From positions 1 through 37,431 of the forward strand of contig JAHBYL010000028.1 in assembly GCA_019635955.1 (NCBI GenBank): a DNA stretch of 37,431 nucleotides. Reading direction: 5' to 3'. The notes under the pieces were generated by a model. It made no database searches. It saw nothing but the letters and a program-made list of their open reading frames with translations, and was not told the origin of the DNA. This DNA is from Parvibaculum sp. (lineage in GTDB: Bacteria > Pseudomonadota > Alphaproteobacteria > Parvibaculales > Parvibaculaceae). The position numbers and the translations under genes are program-made. Below, piece by piece: positions 7,759-15,950 of the stretch (position 1 is its first letter; every line of letters begins with the position of its first letter).

Positions 7759-8616
7759 ATGACAGAGGGCGCGCAGGCGGGAAAACCCGCTCATGTGATC
7801 GTGTTGGGCAATGAAAAGGGCGGTTCTGGCAAGACCACGACCGCGATGCATGTCATTGCCTATCTGCTGCGCGAGGGATTTCGCGTCGGGTCGATCGATC
7901 TGGACGGGCGCCAGCGCTCGCTGACGCGCTATGTCGAAAACCGCAAGGCCTGGGCGGAGGCGGCGGGGGTCAATCTCGTCATGCCGGATCATATGGTGAT
8001 CACCCGTTCCATGGCCGCCTCGGTCGCCGATGCCAATGCCGAGGAGGGGGCGGAACTCGATGCCGCTATCGACCGCCTCTCGGAAACGAACGATTTTCTT
8101 GTGATCGACTGTCCCGGCAGCGACAGCAACCTGTCGCGGCTCGGCCATGCCCGGGCCGATACGCTGATTACGCCCATGAACGACAGTTTCGTCGATTTCG
8201 ATCTGCTCGGCCGCGTAGACCCGCAGACATACCGGATCAAGGGGCCGAGCGTTTACAGCGAAATGGTCTGGGAAAGCCGCAAGCGGCGCGCCGTTCGCGA
8301 TGGCGGTGAGATCGACTGGGTGGTGGTCCGCAACCGGCTCTCGCATCTCGACGCAAAGAACAAGCGCCGTGTGGAATCCGTCCTGTCGGCGCTGGCCGCC
8401 CGCATCGGCTTCCGCATCGGACCGGGCTTCGGCGAGCGCGTGATCTTCAGGGAAATGTTCCCCTCCGGTCTCACGCTCCTCGATCTTCGGGAGGAGGGGG
8501 TGGATACGCAGATGTCCATGTCGCATGTCGCAGCGCGCGCGGAGGTGCGGGCGCTGGTCGAGGCGCTGGAACTGCCGTTTGAAACGATGCGGGACGAGGC
8601 GGCGAAGGCGGTTTAG
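7759..8616 (+). CDS. mipZ: MipZ, ParA-family division-site positioning ATPase
   Basis: From the ATG at 7759 the protein has 285 residues. The deviant Walker A KGGSGKT is at residues 20-26 and LDGRQRSLTRYVENR follows, as in Caulobacter MipZ (LDLRQRTSARFFENR). Further family stretches are TPMNDSFVDFDLLG, DPQTYRIKGPSVYS, DWVVVRNRLS and a late MFPSGLTLLDL. MipZ binds ParB at the origin, forms a bipolar gradient by ATP-dependent dimerisation on DNA, and inhibits FtsZ, leaving midcell free for division. The frame is open for 48 codons further upstream, but the family starts just before the Walker A. The stop overlaps that of the convergent carboxypeptidase gene. Confidence 0.93.
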   Translation: MTEGAQAGKPAHVIVLGNEKGGSGKTTTAMHVIAYLLREGFRVGSIDLDGRQRSLTRYVENRKAWAEAAGVNLVMPDHMVITRSMAASVADANAEEGAELDAAIDRLSETNDFLVIDCPGSDSNLSRLGHARADTLITPMNDSFVDFDLLGRVDPQTYRIKGPSVYSEMVWESRKRRAVRDGGEIDWVVVRNRLSHLDAKNKRRVESVLSALAARIGFRIGPGFGERVIFREMFPSGLTLLDLREEGVDTQMSMSHVAARAEVRALVEALELPFETMRDEAAKAV

Positions 8617-10328
8617 CCGCGGCGCTTTTCCCGCGCTTCCGGATTGTTCGGCATGGCCCAGTTGGTCGGCGGAATGGGAATGCACTGGATCGACTGGCGG
8701 GCAAGCCGTCCGCAGGCATTGCGGGCCTGCTGTTCGCCTTCGAAGCCGCCGAAGCGCGAGCGATAGAGCGTCCGCTTCTCTGCCGTCGTCACTGGAATGG
8801 TGACGGGAACCGCCTTGCCGAGTTCCTCGGGTGCCGCACGCACGGCCTTGCGGATGCTTTCGACAGCATCGGCCTCGCTCGCATAGGCGCCGATCTGAAT
8901 GACCCAGGTGCCTTCCGGAATGAGCGGGTCGCCGTCACGCCAGTCGCGGGCGAGCTGCGGCTCGGTGCGGGCGGGATCGTTCAGTGCCGATTGCGTCAGC
9001 GGCTCCGCCGGGGCGACGGCGGCATTGGCCGGGGGAACAAGGAAATTGCCGATTTCACGGCCAACCTGGCGGACGGGGCCTTCTGCGGAGCGGAGGGCTG
9101 AGACGGCATAGGCCGTGGCGCTGTCGACCGGCGCTTTGGATGCCGCCGCCGGCGCCCCGGGCACCGTGGCGAAAGGCGCATTGGCAGGAATGCTGGAAGA
9201 GGTGAGTGCAGCGGTCTGCACGGGGGCGGGCTGCGGCGCCGGCACTGGCGCCTCGACGACGTCCTGAACCTTGATGGCGGAAGCAAGCTGAAGGAGCGCG
9301 GCGCGGTCTTCCGCGGGCACGATTCCGGCGGGGCGGTGCACCGGCGTCGGGGTTGCGGCCAGCGCCACGGTTTCGACGGGTTGCGGCGCGGAGACCGGCT
9401 GAATGGACGAGGCGGCGGCGACTGTCTGCTTGCGCTGCGCCGAAGCGACCTGCGTGGTGCCGGCCTTCATCGCAATGGCGCGCGGATAGGCGCGGTCCAG
9501 AATTTCGACCATGTGGTCGTCGCGGGTCTTCGCCTGCTCACCGCCCATGACGACGCCGACGAGATATTTGTCTTCGCGTTCCACGGTGGTGGTGAGGTTG
9601 AAGCCCGAAGCGCGCGTGTAACCCGTCTTGAGGCCCGTGGCGCCCTGATAGCGGCCGAGAAGCCTGTTGTGGTTATGGATACGCGCCTTGCCCCAGGTGA
9701 AATATTCGGTGCTGAAGTAGTGATAATACTGCGGGAAGTCCTCGCGCATGCGCATTGCAAGCGTCGCCTGATCGCGCGCGGTCGTGACCTGTGCCTTGTC
9801 GGGCAGGCCGGAAGCGTTCTTGTAGGTCGTCTTGGACATGCCCAGTTCGCGGGCCTTTTTCGTCATCAAGGCGGCGAAATTGTCTTCCGAACCGGCGATG
9901 AAAGCGCCGGTGGCGGAAGCCACGTCATTGGCCGAGCGGGTGACGAGAGCGAGGATCGCATCCTCGACGGTGAGCGTCTGGCCGACGCCAAGGCCGAGCT
10001 TCGACGGCGGCTGGTTCGCGCCGCGCTGGGTCATGGTGATGCGCGACTTGAGCGTGGCTTCTCCCTTTTCGAGTTTCTCGAAAAGGAGATAGAGCGTCAT
10101 AACCTTGGTGAGAGAGGCGGGATAGCGCGCTTCGTCGGCATTACGGGAATAAAGCACCTGGCCCGTATGACCATCGATCACAAGCGCGGCATGTTTCGTG
10201 GAAGCCAGGGCAGGCAGCGAGAGCATGCAGGCAAGGAGCGTCAGGCACATTGCCGTGGCAATACGGCCCGCCCGGTCTCCCAGATTGAAGGATTTGCGCC
10301 GAATACTCGCGTGCGCATGCCCCTGCAT
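8613..10328 (-). CDS. D-alanyl-D-alanine carboxypeptidase (S11) with C-terminal SPOR domain
   Basis: 571 residues. The order is: a long N-terminal signal/anchor segment (hydrophobic core about residues 24-42), a penicillin-binding S11 domain with S72-L-T-K75, S132-A-N134 and K234-T-G236, a Pro/Ala-rich linker of roughly 150 residues, and a C-terminal SPOR domain (about 475-555, beginning WVIQIGAYAS). The enzyme removes the terminal D-Ala from peptidoglycan pentapeptides in the periplasm. SPOR domains bind denuded glycan strands at the septum, so activity is probably directed to the division site. The standard DacA/PBP5 C-terminal amphipathic anchor is replaced by the linker and SPOR. It converges on mipZ with overlapping stop codons. 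Confidence 0.94.
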   Translation of the reverse strand: MQGHAHASIRRKSFNLGDRAGRIATAMCLTLLACMLSLPALASTKHAALVIDGHTGQVLYSRNADEARYPASLTKVMTLYLLFEKLEKGEATLKSRITMTQRGANQPPSKLGLGVGQTLTVEDAILALVTRSANDVASATGAFIAGSEDNFAALMTKKARELGMSKTTYKNASGLPDKAQVTTARDQATLAMRMREDFPQYYHYFSTEYFTWGKARIHNHNRLLGRYQGATGLKTGYTRASGFNLTTTVEREDKYLVGVVMGGEQAKTRDDHMVEILDRAYPRAIAMKAGTTQVASAQRKQTVAAASSIQPVSAPQPVETVALAATPTPVHRPAGIVPAEDRAALLQLASAIKVQDVVEAPVPAPQPAPVQTAALTSSSIPANAPFATVPGAPAAASKAPVDSATAYAVSALRSAEGPVRQVGREIGNFLVPPANAAVAPAEPLTQSALNDPARTEPQLARDWRDGDPLIPEGTWVIQIGAYASEADAVESIRKAVRAAPEELGKAVPVTIPVTTAEKRTLYRSRFGGFEGEQQARNACGRLARQSIQCIPIPPTNWAMPNNPEAREKRRG

Positions 10329-10505
10329 GTGTCTTCCCCTCTAGCGGACGCGTCCCGTGCGCGTCACCCCAAATCAAATCCCCGATCAAACTGTAGCGTC
10401 ACAAGCACAATTTGCGAAGACCCTGATGGGCGAAAATGACGAAAAACCGTAAGTATCCTAAGCGGTTGGCTGCAGTCGAGGGTATCTCGAGTGTATTACC
10501 AAAAG

Positions 10506-10531
10506 ATTAACATGGTTAATATTCGTTAACC
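10506..10531. promoter_or_regulatory. Cluster of TTAAC half-sites (possible CtrA-type binding region)
   Basis: Three half-sites lie in a row: ATTAAC-ATG-GTTAAT (10506-10520, perfect inverted repeat with 3-nt spacer), then GTTAAC at 10525-10530, so GGTTAA...TTAACC also pairs across 10514-10531. The octamer ATGGTTAA at 10512-10519 is the reverse of TTAACCAT, the half-site described for CtrA in Caulobacter (from memory). The classic TTAA-N7-TTAA spacing is not present: the spacers are 5 and 6 nt. Confidence 0.35.
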
Positions 10532-10664
10532 GGCAGCCGCGGGCAGCGCGATGCGGGTTACCCGGAGGCGGCAGGCATGGCCGAGGCAATAATCCCGCCG
10601 AATGCCGGTCCGGCGGCGATCTCGCCCCGGCAGCCTCCGAATCCGGCTAGAATTGGGTCGATCT

Positions 10665-10693
10665 TTGAATTTGGCTAAGGTCGACTATCTAAT
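10665..10693 (+). promoter_or_regulatory. Candidate sigma-70 promoter for clpS-clpA
   Basis: TTGAAT (10665-10670), exactly 17 nt, then TCTAAT (10688-10693), which differs from the -10 consensus at one base. The predicted transcript start near 10700 leaves a leader of about 45 nt before the clpS ATG. Transcription itself is inferred. Confidence 0.5.
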
Positions 10694-10746
10694 GCTTGTG
10701 CGGCGCGTCAACGGATGGCGGCTGCTTTGGAAATTGCGGGATCGGA

Positions 10747-11079
10747 ATGTCGGACGACAGGCGGCGCGGTGATGAGGACGGGGGCGTTGGTACCGGCGTC
10801 ATCACGAAGTCGAAGCCCAAAACGAAGAAGCCCTCGCTCTACAAGGTTCTGCTTCTCAATGACGACTACACCCCGATGGAGTTCGTCGTTCATGTGCTGG
10901 AGCGGTTCTTCAACAAGGGGCGGGATGAGGCGACGGTGATCATGCTCCATGTCCATCAGCATGGAGTGGGGATTTGCGGCCTCTACACCTATGAGGTCGC
11001 GGAAACCAAGGTGACGCAGGTGATGGATTTCGCCCGGCAGCACCAGCACCCGCTGCAATGCACGATGGAAAGAGAATAG
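10747..11079 (+). CDS. clpS: ClpS, N-degron adaptor of ClpAP
   Basis: 110 residues from the ATG at 10747 ([13 protein letters not shown]). A flexible acidic N-terminal tail of about 30 residues precedes the folded domain, which carries the ClpS signature [20 protein letters not shown]. The Asn-Asp-Asp stretch forms the pocket for the N-terminal amino group of substrates. The end [11 protein letters not shown] is also typical. ClpS captures proteins with N-terminal Leu, Phe, Tyr or Trp and hands them to ClpA for degradation by ClpP, while blocking other ClpA substrates. The clpA gene follows after 51 nt. An earlier in-frame start at 10696 would add a cysteine-rich stretch not found in the family. 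Confidence 0.95.
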   Translation: MSDDRRRGDEDGGVGTGVITKSKPKTKKPSLYKVLLLNDDYTPMEFVVHVLERFFNKGRDEATVIMLHVHQHGVGICGLYTYEVAETKVTQVMDFARQHQHPLQCTMERE

Positions 11080-11130
11080 TTGCGCGTAGAAGCTGTATAG
11101 TGGTTCAGCAAGAGAAGGGAAGGTTCGCAA

Positions 11131-13515
11131 GTGCCGACGTTTTCACGCAGTCTGGAAGAGGGCCTTCACCGCGCACTGGCGCTCGCCAATGAGCGGCACC
11201 ACGAGTATGCGACCCTGGAGCATCTGCTTCTTTCCCTGATGGACGATCAGGATGCAGCCGCCGTCATGCGCGCCTGCAATGTCGATATGGACCTGCTGCG
11301 CCAGCAGCTCACCAACTATGTGGACAATGAATTGTCGAGCCTCGTGGTCGACAATGGCGAGGACTCGAAGCCGACCGCCGGCTTCCAGCGTGTGATCCAG
11401 CGCGCCGTCATTCATGTCCAGTCTTCGGGCCGCGAGGAAGTGACGGGCGCCAATGTGCTGGTCGCGATGTTCGCCGAGCGCGAGAGCCATGCCGCCTATT
11501 TCCTGCAGGAGCAGGACATGACGCGCTACGACGCCGTGAACTACATCAGCCACGGCATCGCCAAGCGCGGTGACATGAGCGAGACGCGCCCCGTGCGCGG
11601 CGCGCAGGAAGAAGCCGAGGGCGGCGGCGAGCGCGGACGCAAGGAGCGCACGACGGAAGCGCTCGACAATTATTGCGTGAACCTCAACGAGAAGGCGAAG
11701 CAGGGCAAGATCGATCCGCTGATCGGGCGCGAGCGCGAGGTGGAACGCACGATCCAGATTCTCTGCCGCCGTTCGAAGAACAATCCGCTTTTCGTTGGCG
11801 ATCCCGGCGTCGGCAAGACGGCGATTGCCGAAGGGCTTGCGCGCCGCATCGTGAAGGGCGAGGTGCCGGAAGTCCTGAAGAACGCGACCATCTTCTCGCT
11901 CGACATGGGCACGTTGCTCGCGGGCACGCGCTATCGCGGCGATTTCGAGGAGCGCATCAAGGCGGTCATCAAGGAGATCGAGGCCTATCCGGGCGCGATC
12001 ATGTTCATCGATGAAATCCACACGGTGATCGGCGCGGGCGCGACGAGCGGCGGTGCCATGGATGCGTCGAACCTGCTGAAGCCGGCGCTTGCGAGCGGCT
12101 CCGTGCGCTGCATCGGCTCGACGACCTACAAGGAGTACCGCCAGCATTTCGAGAAGGATCGTGCGTTGGTGCGCCGCTTCCAGAAGATCGACGTGGCCGA
12201 GCCCTCCGTGCCCGACACGATCAAGATCCTGAAGGGGCTCAAGCCTTATTTCGAGGAGTTCCACAAGGTTCGCTACACCAACGACGCGGTGAAGGCGGCG
12301 GTGGAGCTGTCGTCGAAGTACATGCATGACCGCAAGCTGCCCGACAAGGCGATCGACGTGATCGACGAGGCGGGCGCCTCGCAGATGCTGCTGCCGGAAT
12401 CGCGCCGCAAGAAGACCATCGGCGTGACGGAGATCGAGAGCGTCATTTCGACGATGGCGCGCATCCCGCCGAAGTCGGTGTCCAAGAGCGACACGGAGAA
12501 GCTGAAGGACCTCGATACGGAGCTGAAGCGCGTCGTGTTCGGTCAGAACGAGGCTATCGATGCGCTTGCTGCGTCGATCAAGCTTGCGCGGGCGGGCTTG
12601 CGCGAGGCGGAGAAGCCCATCGGCTGCTATCTCTTCTCGGGACCTACGGGCGTCGGCAAGACGGAAGTCGCGCGTCAGCTCGCCTCCATTCTCGGCGTCG
12701 AGATGCTGCGTTTCGACATGTCGGAATATATGGAGCGGCACACGGTTTCGCGTCTCATCGGCGCGCCGCCCGGTTATGTCGGTTTCGACCAGGGCGGCCT
12801 TCTCACGGATGGTGTCGACCAGCATCCGCATTGCGTGCTGCTGCTCGATGAAATCGAGAAGGCGCATCCCGATCTTTTCAACATCCTGTTGCAGGTGATG
12901 GATCACGGGAAGCTGACCGACCACAACGGCAAGAAGATCGACTTCCGTAATGTCGTGCTCATCATGACGACGAATGCGGGCGCCGCCGACATGGCGAAGC
13001 CGACCATCGGCTTCTCACAGAAGAAGCGCGTGGGCGACGACGAGGATGCGATCAAGCGGCTCTTCACGCCGGAGTTCCGCAACCGCCTCGATGCGGTGAT
13101 CCCCTTCGGACATCTGCCGCAGGAGGTCATTGCGCAGGTGGTCGAGAAGTTCGTGCTTCAGCTCGAGGCCCAGCTTGCCGACCGGAACGTCACGATCGAG
13201 CTCACGCCGGATGCCAACAAGTGGCTCGCCGAGCGTGGCTATGACGAGCAGATGGGTGCGCGGCCGCTTGCACGCGTCATTCAGGAAAACATCAAGAAGC
13301 CGCTCGCCGACGAAGTGCTCTTCGGGCGACTGCTGAAGGGCGGACATGTGGTGGTCAAGGTGGAGGACGATACGCTCCTCTTCGATATCGAGCCGGCACA
13401 GCCCCGCAGCCCGAGCAGCGGCGGCGGTTCGAAGAAGTCCGGCGCCCGCAAGCCGAAGGACGGCTCGGGCGGCGGTGGAGGCACCGTTCCGAAGGTGCCG
13501 CTGCTGGTGGAATGA
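11131..13515 (+). CDS. clpA: ClpA, AAA+ unfoldase of the ClpAP protease
   Basis: 794 residues starting at a GTG preceded by AAGGGAAGG. The order is: Clp N-domain (about 1-145, two repeats), an acidic/charged linker, D1 AAA+ module with Walker A GDPGVGKT near residue 223 and Walker B FIDEIH, then D2 with Walker A SGPTGVGKT near residue 503 and LLLDEIEKAH, ending in the Clp C-terminal domain. There is no coiled-coil middle domain, which separates ClpA from ClpB. The tail is Ser/Gly/Lys-rich (PSSGGGSKKSGARKPK), as in other alphaproteobacterial ClpA. It unfolds substrates and threads them into ClpP; partner ClpS is encoded just upstream. A hairpin terminator follows. Confidence 0.97.
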   Translation: MPTFSRSLEEGLHRALALANERHHEYATLEHLLLSLMDDQDAAAVMRACNVDMDLLRQQLTNYVDNELSSLVVDNGEDSKPTAGFQRVIQRAVIHVQSSGREEVTGANVLVAMFAERESHAAYFLQEQDMTRYDAVNYISHGIAKRGDMSETRPVRGAQEEAEGGGERGRKERTTEALDNYCVNLNEKAKQGKIDPLIGREREVERTIQILCRRSKNNPLFVGDPGVGKTAIAEGLARRIVKGEVPEVLKNATIFSLDMGTLLAGTRYRGDFEERIKAVIKEIEAYPGAIMFIDEIHTVIGAGATSGGAMDASNLLKPALASGSVRCIGSTTYKEYRQHFEKDRALVRRFQKIDVAEPSVPDTIKILKGLKPYFEEFHKVRYTNDAVKAAVELSSKYMHDRKLPDKAIDVIDEAGASQMLLPESRRKKTIGVTEIESVISTMARIPPKSVSKSDTEKLKDLDTELKRVVFGQNEAIDALAASIKLARAGLREAEKPIGCYLFSGPTGVGKTEVARQLASILGVEMLRFDMSEYMERHTVSRLIGAPPGYVGFDQGGLLTDGVDQHPHCVLLLDEIEKAHPDLFNILLQVMDHGKLTDHNGKKIDFRNVVLIMTTNAGAADMAKPTIGFSQKKRVGDDEDAIKRLFTPEFRNRLDAVIPFGHLPQEVIAQVVEKFVLQLEAQLADRNVTIELTPDANKWLAERGYDEQMGARPLARVIQENIKKPLADEVLFGRLLKGGHVVVKVEDDTLLFDIEPAQPRSPSSGGGSKKSGARKPKDGSGGGGGTVPKVPLLVE

Positions 13516-13519
13516 GCGA

Positions 13520-13538
13520 AGCCCGCAACGGGCTTTAT
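13520..13538 (+). terminator. Short hairpin just after clpA
   Basis: AGCCCG-CAA-CGGGCT followed by TTATC, starting 5 nt after the clpA stop. The U-tract is weak, so it may only assist the stronger hairpin at 13550. Confidence 0.4.
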
Positions 13539-13549
13539 CAAGAGACAGA

Positions 13550-13583
13550 GGACGGTCACGACAACATCCGTGGCCGTCCTTTT
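13550..13583 (+). terminator. Rho-independent terminator after clpA
   Basis: Stem GGACGGTCACG (13550-13560) pairs with CGTGGCCGTCC (13569-13579) with one G-U pair and an 8-nt loop, followed by TTTTC. It separates clpA from the VOC protein gene. Confidence 0.8.
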
Positions 13584-13618
13584 CTGTGCGACGACAACAA
13601 AAGATCAGGGAGAGATGA

Positions 13619-13987
13619 ATGATCGGATATGTGATGGTCGGGACGAACGATCTCGACAAGGCCGTGGCCTTTTATGACGACCTGCTTTCCGTCATCGGCG
13701 CGAAGCGCGCCATGTCGGATCCGGGCCGTTTCGTCGGCTGGTCGAATGGCGGGCCGATGCTTGCCGTGACGAAGCCGCATGACGGCAACAAGGCCAATTT
13801 CGGCAATGGCACGATGATCGCGCTGGCTGCCGGTTCGCGCGAGAATGTGGACAAGATGCATGCGAAGGCGCTGAGCCTCGGCGGCAAGGATGAGGGCGCG
13901 CCGGGTCTGCGCGGCGAGACCTTCTACGGTGCCTATTTCCGCGATCTCGACGGCAACAAGTTCGTCGCCTTCCATATGGGCAAGTAA
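13619..13987 (+). CDS. VOC-family (glyoxalase/bleomycin-resistance fold) protein
   Basis: 122 residues, single vicinal-oxygen-chelate domain with both beta-alpha-beta modules: the N-terminal MIGYVMVGTNDLDKAVAFYD with its usual helix start, and the C-terminal YFRDLDGNKFVAFH with the DPDGN-like turn. Family members bind a metal and act as lyases, dioxygenases or small-molecule binding proteins; the substrate here is not visible. GGGAGAG precedes the ATG at 13619. Terminators on both sides mark it as a single-gene transcript. Confidence 0.88.
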   Translation: MIGYVMVGTNDLDKAVAFYDDLLSVIGAKRAMSDPGRFVGWSNGGPMLAVTKPHDGNKANFGNGTMIALAAGSRENVDKMHAKALSLGGKDEGAPGLRGETFYGAYFRDLDGNKFVAFHMGK

Positions 13988-14010
13988 GGCCGTTCAGCCG
14001 CCCGAGAGAT

Positions 14011-14043
14011 TGGCCGCCACTTTTTCGAAGTGGCGGCCATTTT
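14011..14043 (+). terminator. Strong rho-independent terminator after the VOC gene
   Basis: TGGCCGCCACTT (14011-14022) pairs perfectly with AAGTGGCGGCCA (14028-14039) around a 5-nt loop, followed by TTTT. It ends 1 nt before the stop codon of the convergent 74-residue gene at 14045, so it may also work for the opposite operon, though its U-tract on the minus strand is poor. Confidence 0.85.
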
Positions 14044-14044
14044 G

Positions 14045-14269
14045 TTACTGAAGGCTATCAATCGCTTCGGAGCCCATCGCCTTCACGCAGACGAATTTGC
14101 GGTAGCCGCCTTCATATTGAACGCGCGCAGCCTCTTCGAGCTGCGAGGGGACCGAGGCGGCGATGGCGGCCTTGCAGGCTTCTTCCGACTTGAAGAGGCC
14201 GGCATCGGTAACGGCATAGGCTTCCGGGCCGGTGAGCAGACCCAGAAGGACGACAACAATGCTCCACAT
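14045..14269 (-). CDS. Small exported protein with two cysteines, unknown function
   Basis: 74 residues with a hydrophobic N-terminal segment (MWSIVVVLLGLLTGPEAYA) that looks like a signal peptide. The short mature part has two cysteines (SEEACKAA and KFVCVKA), which could form a disulfide in the periplasm. No family recognised. It starts 8 nt after the stop of the beta-propeller lipoprotein, so the two are probably cotranscribed. Its brevity lowers certainty, but the signal segment and the spacing support a real gene. Confidence 0.6.
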   Translation of the reverse strand: MWSIVVVLLGLLTGPEAYAVTDAGLFKSEEACKAAIAASVPSQLEEAARVQYEGGYRKFVCVKAMGSEAIDSLQ

Positions 14270-14277
14270 GAAACGGC

Positions 14278-15897
14278 TTATCCTTCTTTTCTGAGGCGAT
14301 AGATGCGCACGTCGACATCCGACGAGAAATAGATGTCGCCGTTCTCCGCCACGGCGACGCCGGTCGGTATGAAAATCGACGGTACGGATTCCGGGGCCTC
14401 GAAGCCGATGGGCAGGCTGTCTTTCAGGACGGTCTGCTTGCCGCTGTCGATATCGATCGCGGTAATGCGCCTTGCGCCGACTTCGGCGACGACAATGCGT
14501 CCGTCCGGTGCAATATCGAAGCCTTCCGGGGCGTCGAGCCCTTCGACAAGGGCGGTTGCCTCACCGGTTTCGAGGTCGATACGCGTGATGCGGCCGCCGG
14601 CATGTTCGGTGACATAGATGCCGCCCTTGCCGTCGAGCTTCAGCATGGCGGGACCTTCGAGGCCGGAAGCGAGATCGGTCCTGTTCGACCAGTCATCGCC
14701 ATCGACGCGCACGACCGCGCCGCGGGCATATTCCGAAACGATGACGCTGCCATCTTCGAGCACCAGCGCATCCGCAGGCGTCGTGAATTCGTGATGGAGC
14801 CCCAGCGATTCCTCCGACGCCTGATCGAATGTCTGCACGGCGCCCGCGGTAAGCGCCGCCACTGCGATCGTGTTTCCATTCGCGGAGATGCTGAGCGGGT
14901 AGTCGATATTGGAGGACCAGACCCGCGCCATTTCCGAAACCTGGCCGCTCTCGATGTCGAATTTGCGGATCGAGAAAAGGTCCGCGATGTAGAGCGTGCC
15001 GCCGGATATCTCGATATCACCGGCGACGGCGAGCGGTCCGGAGACGATGGTTTCCGCCGCGCCGGTCGCCGTGTCGATGGCGATCACCGCATTGTCGGCC
15101 ATGTTGGTGATGTAGAGGTTGTCCTCGCCGTCAAAGGCCAGGTTGTCGATCGCGGGTTCGACTTCGGCGAGAAGCGTCTTTTCGCCGGTCTCGATGTCCA
15201 CCCGGTAGACATGTCCCGCCTCGGTATCGACGATATGGAGTTCACCCTTTGAGTTGAAATTCGCGGCGGCGGGCGTCGCGAAGCCCTCGGCGATCACTTC
15301 CAGCGTTCCCGCGTCGACATCAACGCGTGCCGCCTGCTTCTTGAACCAGATCGGTCCGTAAAGCTTGCCATCGGGTCCGAAGTCGAAGCCGTTGAGCCCG
15401 CCCATGCCTTCCATGATCTTGCGGGGCGGATTGGCGCCGCTCGGGTCAAGCTCGTAAAGCGCATCGCCGAGGAAGACCTGGGTCGCGAAGAGGCGGCCAT
15501 CGTCGGTCCAGGCGAGAGAGTTGAGGCCCGGCAGTCCTTCTGCGAGCGTCAGCAGCGTGCCGTCCGGCTTGCGCGCATAGACCTTGCCATCGAGAAAGGC
15601 GGTCCAGGCCAGCGTGCCGTCGGGGCCTTCCTCGAGGTCGTCGGCCATGCCTTCGGGCGGGCCCTCGAAGATTCTCGTTTCGCCGGTCTCGCGGTCCACT
15701 TCGTAGATCGCACGGCCGACAACGCTGCCAGCCAGAATCTTGCCGTCCCGGGTGACGGTGATGCCGTGAATGCCATGAAAAGGGGAAGGACCGGTGACCG
15801 CTTCCATTTCATAAGTCGCGGCGCCGTCGCCTTCCGAGCAGCCCGCCACAAGCATAGCAAGCGCGGCCGCGGCCACGCCGAGTTTCAGCCCCTGCAT
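14278..15897 (-). CDS. Beta-propeller (NHL/SMP-30-like) lipoprotein
   Basis: 539 residues. The N-terminus MQGLKLGVAAAALAMLVAGC is a lipoprotein signal with the lipid-modified cysteine at residue 20. The rest is built of about a dozen repeats of roughly 40-45 residues of the type G-x-(I/L)-Y-(V/I)-T/A-(D/E)-x5-(V/I)-x-x-(I/V)-D-x-x-(T/S)-G, for example DNLYITNMADNAVIAID and GGIYVTEHAGGRITRID. Such repeats form NHL or SMP-30/gluconolactonase-like propellers; the number suggests two propellers. No haem, PQQ or peptidase motif was seen. It probably binds a ligand or protein at a membrane surface. GGGGGAGG precedes the ATG. It lies between the HIT gene (53 nt upstream) and the small exported protein. 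Confidence 0.82.
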   Translation of the reverse strand: MQGLKLGVAAAALAMLVAGCSEGDGAATYEMEAVTGPSPFHGIHGITVTRDGKILAGSVVGRAIYEVDRETGETRIFEGPPEGMADDLEEGPDGTLAWTAFLDGKVYARKPDGTLLTLAEGLPGLNSLAWTDDGRLFATQVFLGDALYELDPSGANPPRKIMEGMGGLNGFDFGPDGKLYGPIWFKKQAARVDVDAGTLEVIAEGFATPAAANFNSKGELHIVDTEAGHVYRVDIETGEKTLLAEVEPAIDNLAFDGEDNLYITNMADNAVIAIDTATGAAETIVSGPLAVAGDIEISGGTLYIADLFSIRKFDIESGQVSEMARVWSSNIDYPLSISANGNTIAVAALTAGAVQTFDQASEESLGLHHEFTTPADALVLEDGSVIVSEYARGAVVRVDGDDWSNRTDLASGLEGPAMLKLDGKGGIYVTEHAGGRITRIDLETGEATALVEGLDAPEGFDIAPDGRIVVAEVGARRITAIDIDSGKQTVLKDSLPIGFEAPESVPSIFIPTGVAVAENGDIYFSSDVDVRIYRLRKEG

Positions 15898-15950
15898 CCT
15901 GTCCTCCCCCGGTTGTCGCGCCGCGCCTATGCGAGCGGCGCTGTTTCATT

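Larger units (their letters stand above)
10329..10746. other. 418-nt intergenic region between the carboxypeptidase gene and clpS
   Basis: Divergent promoters are expected here. It holds a cluster of TTAA half-sites at 10506-10531, a candidate clpS promoter at 10665-10693, and between them a GC-rich stretch with short stems such as CCGCCG/CGGCGG. An in-frame extension of clpS (ATG-like codons from 10696) is open but cysteine-rich and unlike the family. I see no convincing small gene or RNA. Confidence 0.6.

Noticed and set aside
11143..12924. A 593-codon open frame antisense to clpA
   Set aside because: High GC gives long shadow frames; it is Arg/Leu/His-rich, has no homology and lies wholly under clpA.
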